Below are positions 1-4,974 of a stretch of DNA of 16,633 bases, piece after piece. Numbering within the stretch: position 1 is the first letter of the stretch; the number at the start of each line of letters is the position of its first letter. The notes under the pieces are model-generated. The model worked only from the letters and a program-made list of their open reading frames with translations. It searched no databases and was not told the origin of the DNA. The translations under genes were made by a program, and so were the position numbers. Source of the stretch: Pseudomonadota bacterium (GTDB taxonomy: Bacteria > Pseudomonadota > Alphaproteobacteria > Rhodospirillales > 2-02-FULL-58-16); contig JADFHR010000042.1 in the NCBI GenBank assembly GCA_022567015.1, positions 1 through 16,633 on the forward strand, written 5' to 3'.

Positions 1-49
1 GGCGCTGCCCCCGTCCGGCGGCGAGGACCAGGGCCACGCACCCGCTCAT
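1..49 (-). CDS. ispD: IspD (2-C-methyl-D-erythritol 4-phosphate cytidylyltransferase), 5' end only
   Basis: Reading leftwards from the ATG at 49-47, the first 16 codons give MSGCVALVLAAGRGQR. This is the N-terminal nucleotide-binding signature LAAGxGxR of IspD-type cytidylyltransferases, which make CDP-methylerythritol in the non-mevalonate isoprenoid pathway in the cytoplasm. The rest lies outside the window, so it cannot be seen whether this is a stand-alone IspD or the bifunctional IspDF common in alphaproteobacteria. A weak GGAA lies about 5 nt upstream of the ATG on the minus strand. The neighbourhood supports the call, since ispD(F) often lies next to nifR3/dusB-ntrBC in alphaproteobacteria. 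Other nucleotidyltransferases (MobA- or GlmU-like) share a similar P-loop, so the call from 16 residues is probable, not certain. Confidence 0.78.
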   Translation of the reverse strand, partial: MSGCVALVLAAGRGQR

Positions 50-98
50 AGCGATTCCGTACTCATCATGCACAGCCAATTCCGGCCCACCGGCCGGT

Positions 99-122
99 AT
101 CCTCTATTATGATGGAGGGTAC
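99..122. repeat. Relic of a MITE terminal repeat beside the intact element
   Basis: Bases 107-122 are identical to bases 373-388, the right end of the neighbouring palindromic element. Bases 99-106 also resemble the next part of that end (ATCC...), with a 2-nt indel. It therefore looks like the surviving terminus of another copy of the same element. It lies 2 nt from the left end of the intact copy and in the same orientation as its right end. That it is a remnant of a tandem or nested insertion is inference. Confidence 0.55.
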
Positions 123-140
123 ACGTACCCTCCATCATAA
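107..140. repeat. Perfect 16-bp inverted repeat (2-nt centre)
   Basis: The arm TTATGATGGAGGGTAC (107-122) is followed by AC and then its exact reverse complement (125-140). The palindrome arises because the relic terminus abuts the left terminus of the intact element. In RNA or single-stranded DNA it would form a very stable hairpin, and it competes with the long-range pairing of 125-147 with 366-388. Confidence 0.9.
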
Positions 141-158
141 AAGGATGACACGTGTGAC

Positions 159-251
159 GGCCATGGGTGGTCATTCGGCGAGGAGCGCGCCTCCACGTGA
201 TGGGGCCCATCACGAGAGCCGCGCGACGACGTCCGATGACCACCCATGGCC
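159..251. repeat. Internal hairpin 1 of the MITE-like element
   Basis: GGCCATGGGTGGTCAT (159-174) is perfectly complementary to ATGACCACCCATGGCC (236-251). Nested inside is a second perfect stem, CGTGATGGG (196-204) with CCCATCACG (206-214), separated by one base. Confidence 0.88.
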
Positions 252-264
252 GCCCGAAGGGTCG

Positions 265-351
265 CTTTTCGCGCCTTTTGGGGGCGTCAGCGCCGCTTGA
301 CGATGCCCCGCATCGCCGGCGCGACGCTTCCTGCCCAAAAGACGCGAAAAG
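265..351. repeat. Internal hairpin 2 of the MITE-like element
   Basis: CTTTTCGCGCCTTTTGGG (265-282) pairs with 334-351 with a single mismatch. Inside it, a GCGTC(A)GCGCCG strand pairs with CGGCGCGACGC with one bulge. The tip is CGATGC (301-306), CCC, GCATCG (310-315). Two separate long hairpins within one pair of terminal repeats point to selection for structure. Confidence 0.85.
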
Positions 352-388
352 ACGATCACACGTACCATCCTTTTATGATGGAGGGTAC

Positions 389-506
389 TAGATTTGACCA
401 AGGGGTCTTGCCAAGAGGAACATCAGGCGCGATTGTGCGCTTCCGGGCCACCGGCGGCGATGACGGCCGGTGGAACCCGAAGGCAAATGCGGCTGCGCCC
501 TCGCCG
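389..506. other. Leader between the MITE-like element and ccsA, no gene seen
   Basis: The frame of the downstream gene stays open through this stretch and back into the mobile element, but the encoded residues show no domain and are not membrane-like. A TTGACC at 394-399 could be a -35, but there is no good -10 at 16-18 bp. The right terminal repeat contributes an outward TATGAT (374-379) without a matching -35. The promoter of ccsA is therefore not identified. Confidence 0.5.
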
Positions 507-1307
507 ATGACCGAAGACATGATGTTCAGCCTCTCGGCCGTGGCGGCCCTGGTGCCGTCGACCCTGGTCGCCCTGCGCCGGGACTCAGGCCCCGACGCCG
601 TCTATTGGATGGTTCTGGCGGTGGCGGTGGCGGGGCCCCTGGCGTGGGTGGTGGCGCAGATGTCCGGCGCCTGGCGCACGGGCCTGTCGACCACGCTCTG
701 GGTCACCGTGGCCGCCAGCATGGCCCTGTTCGCCGTCGTCGTGGCGGTGCACCGCCAGGCGTGGCGCCTGACGCCGTTGATGGCGCCCTACATGCTGGGC
801 ATCGGAATCCTGGCGACGATCTGGCAGCACGCCCCGGAAAAGCCCCTTGGCGCGGCCGCGCCGGCGGGCTGGATAGAGGTCCACATCGTGGTTTCCGTGG
901 CGACCTATGGGTTGGTCACCATCGCCGCCGTGGCGGCCCTGGCCGCCTTCCTGCAGGAACGCTCGCTGAAGGCCAAACGGCCCACGGCGCTGACCCGGCT
1001 GCTGCCTTCGGTGGCCGACTGTGAATCCCTGATGGTGCGCCTTTTGGTGCTCGGCGCGATCGTCCTCGCCCTCGGCCTGGCCACGGGCATGGCGACCCAG
1101 TACGAGGAAACCGGCGCCGTGCTCGAATTCGATCACAAGACGATCCTCACCGTCACCGCCTTCGCCGTCATCGGAGGGCTCCTGGTGGCCCATTTCCGAA
1201 GCGGCGTGCGCGGGCGCATGGCGGCGCGGTTCGTGCTGTTGGCCTACCTGTTGCTGACCCTTGGCTATCCCGGCGTCAAATTCGTCACCGACGTGCTGAT
1301 GGCCTGA
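507..1307 (+). CDS. ccsA: CcsA/YpjD-family cytochrome c assembly-type membrane protein
   Basis: This 266-residue protein has about eight hydrophobic segments (roughly 7-24, 33-52, 65-82, 89-106, 124-148, 176-195, 211-229 and 240-258), so it is an inner-membrane protein. The layout, His126 within WIEVHIVVSVATYG, His210 in FDHKT and the C-terminal GYPGVKF resemble the CcsA/ResC-HemX-YpjD group of haem-handling proteins. The tryptophan-rich WWD motif of true haem-lyase CcsA is not evident, so it may be a YpjD-like paralogue and not the cytochrome c synthase itself. The start is uncertain. ATGs at 507, 519 and 522 are all in frame and none has a strong Shine-Dalgarno. The open frame further upstream runs into the mobile element and was discarded. 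It stands alone between ispD and the ntr operon. Confidence 0.75.
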   Translation: MTEDMMFSLSAVAALVPSTLVALRRDSGPDAVYWMVLAVAVAGPLAWVVAQMSGAWRTGLSTTLWVTVAASMALFAVVVAVHRQAWRLTPLMAPYMLGIGILATIWQHAPEKPLGAAAPAGWIEVHIVVSVATYGLVTIAAVAALAAFLQERSLKAKRPTALTRLLPSVADCESLMVRLLVLGAIVLALGLATGMATQYEETGAVLEFDHKTILTVTAFAVIGGLLVAHFRSGVRGRMAARFVLLAYLLLTLGYPGVKFVTDVLMA

Positions 1308-1313
1308 CCCCGA

Positions 1314-1327
1314 GGGCCGGGCGGCCC
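1314..1327 (+). terminator. Short GC hairpin after ccsA (weak terminator candidate)
   Basis: GGGCC (1314-1318), loop GGGC, GGCCC (1323-1327) lies 7 nt after the ccsA stop. The stem is only 5 bp and no T-run follows, so intrinsic termination is doubtful. Confidence 0.25.
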
Positions 1328-1358
1328 CGCCGCAACCGCCTTGGGTGGGGCAATTTCA

Positions 1359-1386
1359 TTGTACCTGAGGCCGATTTGCCTATTAA
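1359..1386 (+). promoter_or_regulatory. Candidate sigma-70-type promoter of the dusB-ntrBCYX operon
   Basis: TTGTAC (1359-1364) and TATTAA (1381-1386) are separated by 16 bp. Each matches 4 of 6 consensus positions. They lie in the only AT-rich patch of the gap between ccsA and dusB, about 35 nt before the chosen dusB start. No -12/-24 sigma-54 signature was seen here. The -10 lies inside the palindrome at 1376-1394. Confidence 0.45.
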
Positions 1387-1394
1387 ATAGGCAA
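1376..1394. promoter_or_regulatory. 9+1+9 palindrome, operator-like, upstream of dusB
   Basis: TTGCCTATT-A-AATAGGCAA is a perfect inverted repeat covering the putative -10 of the operon. This size and placement are typical of a site for a dimeric repressor. It does not resemble the known NtrC site (TGCACC-N5-GGTGCA). No poly-T follows, so it is not a terminator. The cognate regulator is unknown. Confidence 0.55.
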
Positions 1395-1421
1395 CCAACA
1401 ACAATGCGAAACCTGAGAACA

Positions 1422-2411
1422 ATGCCTATCCAGATCGATACCGTCTGCCTGGAGGATCCGGTCGTGCTGGCGCCCATGTCGGGAGTCAGCGACATGCCGT
1501 TCCGGCGCCTGGTCAAACGGTGGGGAACGGGCCTCGTCATCTCCGAGATGATCGCCAGCCAGGCGATGATCCGGGCCAACCGCAAGACCATGAAGATGGC
1601 CACCAACTGCGCCGAGGAATACCCCATGGCGGTGCAGCTGGCCGGCTGCGAACCGGCGCTGGTGGCGGAAGCGGCGAAGCTGAACGAGGATCGGGGCGCC
1701 GCCATCATCGACATCAACATGGGCTGTCCGGTGAAAAAGGTCACCAGCGGCCAGCAGGCCGGCTCGGCGTTGATGCGCGACGAGGACAAGGCGGCGCGCA
1801 TCCTGGAGGCGGCGGTCAACGCGGTCACCCTGCCCGTGACCCTGAAGATGCGCACCGGCTGGGACGACAGCTCCCGCAACGCGCCCAGGCTGGCCCGCAT
1901 CGCCCAGGATTGCGGCGTCAAGATGATTTCCGTCCACGGCCGCACCCGGTGTCAGTTCTACAAGGGCCGCTCGGACTGGTCGTTCATCCGCAAGGTGAAG
2001 GAGGCGGTCACCATCCCGGTGATCGGCAACGGCGACGTGACGACCGTGGACGACGCCCGGCGGCTGCTCGCCGAATCCGGAGCCGACGGGGTGATGATCG
2101 GGCGCGGCACCTACGGCCGGCCCTGGTTCCTCGAACAGGTGATCCATTTCCTGCGCACCGGCCAGCGCCTGCCCGACCCGCCCATGGAGGAGCAGCAGGC
2201 GACCGTGCTCGGGCATTTCGACGACATGCTCGTTCACTACGGAGCGGAGCGCGGCGTGCGCATCGCCCGCAAGCACATCGGCTGGTACAGCAAGGGCCTG
2301 CCCGGCTCGGCCGAGTTCCGCGCCCAGGTCATGCGCACCGCCGATACCGAGCGGGTGCGCTGGCTGGTGCGGCGATTCTACGCCGGGGTCATGGAGGCGA
2401 TGGCGGCGTAA
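1422..2411 (+). CDS. dusB: tRNA-dihydrouridine synthase DusB (NifR3)
   Basis: This FMN-dependent enzyme reduces uridine to dihydrouridine in the D-loop of tRNA. The 329-residue protein has the full family signature: the FMN-binding APMSGVSDMPFR near residues 17-28, QLAGCEP at 72-78, DINMGCP with catalytic Cys102, then KMRTGW, VHGRTRCQFYKG, PVIGNGDV and the phosphate-binding GVMIGRGTYGRPW. In alphaproteobacteria it is the classical nifR3, first gene of the nifR3-ntrBC operon, and here it overlaps ntrB by one base (TAATG). The start at 1422 (MPIQI...) fits homologues best. An in-frame ATG at 1404 is possible, and neither has a strong ribosome-binding site. The stretch after the catalytic motif reads VTSGQQAGSALM, slightly unlike the commoner VTGG. 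Confidence 0.95.
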   Translation: MPIQIDTVCLEDPVVLAPMSGVSDMPFRRLVKRWGTGLVISEMIASQAMIRANRKTMKMATNCAEEYPMAVQLAGCEPALVAEAAKLNEDRGAAIIDINMGCPVKKVTSGQQAGSALMRDEDKAARILEAAVNAVTLPVTLKMRTGWDDSSRNAPRLARIAQDCGVKMISVHGRTRCQFYKGRSDWSFIRKVKEAVTIPVIGNGDVTTVDDARRLLAESGADGVMIGRGTYGRPWFLEQVIHFLRTGQRLPDPPMEEQQATVLGHFDDMLVHYGAERGVRIARKHIGWYSKGLPGSAEFRAQVMRTADTERVRWLVRRFYAGVMEAMAA

Positions 2412-3529
2412 TGGAGAAGCCCGTGGTCGCCTTCGAGCAACCGCCGCAGCCCGCGGAAGTGGACATGGAACTGGTGCTCAACGCCCTGGCCGCGGCCGTC
2501 GTCGTGGTCGACCCGGACGGCGCCATCGTCCACCTCAACAGCGCCGCCGAACAGTTCTTCCGCGGCAGCGCCCAGCACCTGAGGGGTCAGCGGCTGGACA
2601 ATATGCTGCCCGCGGACAGTCCGCTGTTCGCCCTCGTCGACCAGGTGCGCGGCGACGGCAACGCCGTCTCCGAGTACGGCGTGCTCCTGGAGTCGCCGCG
2701 CATCGGCCGGCATTTCGTCAACATCCAGGCGACGCCGGTGGCGGAGAGGCCGGAATGGGTGGTGGTGGCCCTGCAGGAACGCTCCATCGCCGACAAGATC
2801 GACCGCCAGCTCACCCATCGCGGTGCCGCCCGCTCGGTCACCGCCATGGCCGCCATGCTGGCCCATGAGGTCAAGAACCCCTTGTCGGGGATTCGCGGCG
2901 CCGCCCAACTGCTGGAGGAGACCGCCCAGCCCCAGGACAAGGCGCTGACCCGCCTCATCCGCGACGAGGCGGACCGTATCTGCGGCCTGGTCGATCGCAT
3001 GGACGTGTTCTCCGACAGCGGCCCGTTGCAACGCGAAGCGGTCAACATCCACCAGATACTCGACCGCGCCCGCCGCCTGGCCCAGAACGGGTTCGGCCGC
3101 CACGTGCAATTCGTCGAGGACTACGACCCCTCCCTGCCGCCGGTGTTCGGCAACCAGGACCAGTTGGTGCAGGTGTTCCTCAACCTGGTCAAGAACGCGG
3201 CCGAAGCGGCGCCGGAAAAGGGCGGGGAGATCGTCCTCGGCACGGCGTATAAACACGGGGTGCGTTTCGTCGTGGCCGGCAGCGGCAGCCGCGTTCACCT
3301 GCCCCTCCAGGTCAGCATTCAGGACAACGGGGAAGGCGTTCCCGAAGACATCCGGGAGCACCTCTTCGACCCCTTCGTCACCTCCAAGCCCAAGGGCAGC
3401 GGCCTGGGGCTGGCCCTGGTGGCCAAGATCATCGGCGATCACGGCGGGGTCATCGAGTTCACCAGCCAGCCTCGGCGCACGGTGTTCCGGGTCATGCTGC
3501 CCATGGTCACGCAAACGGGGACCGGGTGA
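2411..3529 (+). CDS. ntrB: Nitrogen regulation sensor kinase NtrB (GlnL)
   Basis: NtrB is the cytosolic histidine kinase/phosphatase that controls NtrC in response to nitrogen status, normally through PII protein. The 372 residues have no membrane segment. An N-terminal PAS domain (about 18-125) is followed by the dimerisation/phosphoacceptor helix with His152 in MLAHEVKNPLSGIRGAAQLL. The ATPase domain has the N-box NLVKNAAEA (258-266), G1 box DNGEGV (305-310), F-box PFVTSK (321-326) and G2 box GSGLGL (329-334). Length and order match the family. It starts one base inside the dusB stop and ends in TGATG shared with ntrC, so translational coupling along the operon is likely. The same frame is open upstream through dusB, but that part is only a shadow. 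Confidence 0.95.
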   Translation: MEKPVVAFEQPPQPAEVDMELVLNALAAAVVVVDPDGAIVHLNSAAEQFFRGSAQHLRGQRLDNMLPADSPLFALVDQVRGDGNAVSEYGVLLESPRIGRHFVNIQATPVAERPEWVVVALQERSIADKIDRQLTHRGAARSVTAMAAMLAHEVKNPLSGIRGAAQLLEETAQPQDKALTRLIRDEADRICGLVDRMDVFSDSGPLQREAVNIHQILDRARRLAQNGFGRHVQFVEDYDPSLPPVFGNQDQLVQVFLNLVKNAAEAAPEKGGEIVLGTAYKHGVRFVVAGSGSRVHLPLQVSIQDNGEGVPEDIREHLFDPFVTSKPKGSGLGLALVAKIIGDHGGVIEFTSQPRRTVFRVMLPMVTQTGTG

Positions 3530-4974
3530 TGGCGGCGCCGACCATTCTCATCGCCGACGACGACGGCGCCATCCGCACCGTGCTCAACCGGGCCCTGGGC
3601 CGCGCCGGCTTCAACGTGCGCACGACCGGCAACGCGGCCACCCTGTGGCAGTGGGTCAGCGACGGGGAAGGGGATCTGGTCATCACCGACGTGGTGATGC
3701 CCGACGAAAACGGACTCGATCTGATACCGCGCATCCGCAAGATCCGCCCGGCGTTGCGCGTCGTCGTCATGAGCGCCCAGAATACCCTGCTGACGGCGGT
3801 CAAGGCGACCGAGCGCGGCGCCTTCGAATACCTGCCCAAGCCCTTCGACCTCAACGAACTGATCCGTGTGGTGCGGCGCGCCCTCGAAGATCCCAAGAAG
3901 GCCGCCGGTGAGCGGCCGGAGGAACCAGGGCAAGAGGCGGCCGAGGAGCAGCTGCCGCTGATCGGGCGCTCCCCGGCCATGCAGGACATCTACCGCATCC
4001 TCGCCCGGGTCATGCCGACGGATCTGACGGTCATGATCAGCGGCGAATCGGGCACCGGCAAGGAACTGGCGGCCCGCGCCCTTCATGACTACGGCAAGCG
4101 GCGCGACGGCCCCTTCGTCGCCATCAACATGGCGGCCATCCCCCGGGAGCTCATCGAGAGCGAACTGTTCGGCCACGAAAAGGGCGCCTTTACCGGCGCC
4201 ATCGCGCGCACCGTCGGACGTTTCGAACAGGCCCGGGGCGGCACCCTGTTCCTCGACGAGATCGGGGACATGCCGCCGGAAGCCCAGACCCGGCTGCTGC
4301 GCGTCCTCCAGGAAGGCGAGTACACGACCGTCGGCGGCCGTACCCCCATGCGGGCGGACGTGCGGATCATCGCCGCCACCCACCACGACCTCAAGCAGTT
4401 GATCCGCCAGGGCCTGTTCCGCGAGGACCTGTATTACCGGCTCGACGTCGTCCCCCTCCGGATGCCGCCGCTGCGCGAGCACACCGAGGACATTCCCGAG
4501 CTGGTCCGTCATTTCCTGACCCGGGCGGCGGCCGAAAACCTGCCCTGGAAAATCATCGACAACGCCGCCATGGAGCGGATGAAGAGCTACCGCTGGCCGG
4601 GCAACGTGCGGGAGTTGGAAAACCTTGTGCGGCGCCTGGCCGCCCTCTATTCCGAGGAAGTCATCGGCGTCGAGGTGATCGAAGCGGAACTGGCCGACAT
4701 CCCCCCCGCGACCGCCGAGCCCGAGGGCGAGGGCCTCGCGCGCTCCATGGAACACCACCTGCGGGCCTATTTCTCCGCCCACGGCGACGACCTTCCCTCG
4801 ACCGGCCTCTACGAGCGCATCCTGAAGGAGGTCGAACGTCCGTTGCTGACCCTGACCCTGCAGGCGACGCGCGGCAACCAGATCAAGGCGGCCGATGTGC
4901 TGGGCCTCAACCGGAACACCCTGCGCAAGAAGATCCGCGAACTGAACATTCCCGTGGTGCGGGGGGGGAAATGA
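3529..4974 (+). CDS. ntrC: Nitrogen regulation response regulator NtrC (GlnG), sigma-54 activator
   Basis: NtrC is phosphorylated by NtrB and activates sigma-54 promoters of nitrogen-assimilation genes. The 481 residues comprise a receiver domain with acidic pocket D10-D12, phosphoacceptor Asp54 and Lys104. The AAA+ domain follows, with Walker A GESGTGKE (172-179), an intact sigma-54-contacting GAFTGA (219-224), Walker B GGTLFLDEIG (237-246) and the arginine-finger segment FREDLYYRLDV (297-307). The C-terminus has a Fis-type helix-turn-helix (about 450-470, NQIKAADVLGLNRNTLRKKI). ATG at 3529 is preferred; a GTG one codon earlier is also in frame. The last codons run into an 8-G tract that also forms the ribosome-binding site of ntrY. 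Confidence 0.96.
   Translation: MAAPTILIADDDGAIRTVLNRALGRAGFNVRTTGNAATLWQWVSDGEGDLVITDVVMPDENGLDLIPRIRKIRPALRVVVMSAQNTLLTAVKATERGAFEYLPKPFDLNELIRVVRRALEDPKKAAGERPEEPGQEAAEEQLPLIGRSPAMQDIYRILARVMPTDLTVMISGESGTGKELAARALHDYGKRRDGPFVAINMAAIPRELIESELFGHEKGAFTGAIARTVGRFEQARGGTLFLDEIGDMPPEAQTRLLRVLQEGEYTTVGGRTPMRADVRIIAATHHDLKQLIRQGLFREDLYYRLDVVPLRMPPLREHTEDIPELVRHFLTRAAAENLPWKIIDNAAMERMKSYRWPGNVRELENLVRRLAALYSEEVIGVEVIEAELADIPPATAEPEGEGLARSMEHHLRAYFSAHGDDLPSTGLYERILKEVERPLLTLTLQATRGNQIKAADVLGLNRNTLRKKIRELNIPVVRGGK

Larger units (their letters stand above)
128..385. mobile_element. MITE-like non-coding element with TA flanks (IS630/mariner-type ends)
   Basis: Bases 125-147 are the exact reverse complement of 366-388 (23 bp). 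After two mismatches the match continues with 150-157 against 356-363. Taking the TA at 126-127 and 386-387 as the target duplication gives a 258-bp element whose ends begin CCCTCCATCATAA. A TA duplication with terminal inverted repeats is the hallmark of IS630/Tc1-mariner elements and the MITEs they mobilise. A 4-bp GTAC duplication cannot be excluded, because GTAC is present on both sides. The inside has no credible gene. It consists of two further long hairpins (159-251 and 265-351), so the whole element could fold as a three-way junction. It separates ispD from ccsA. Confidence 0.72.

Noticed and set aside
125..388. Riboswitch or rho-independent terminator instead of a mobile element
   Set aside because: Long-range perfect end repeats with TA on both sides and a nearby duplicate terminus fit transposition better. 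No T-run follows any stem and no known aptamer core was recognised.
246..506. N-terminal extension of the ccsA reading frame back into the MITE-like element
   Set aside because: The extra 87 residues are encoded largely by hairpin repeat sequence and show no domain or membrane pattern. Family members begin at about the chosen start.
1520..2410. Open frame upstream of ntrB running through dusB, suggesting a 669-residue fusion
   Set aside because: The upstream part is an out-of-frame reading of dusB. NtrB has a proper start at the TAATG overlap.
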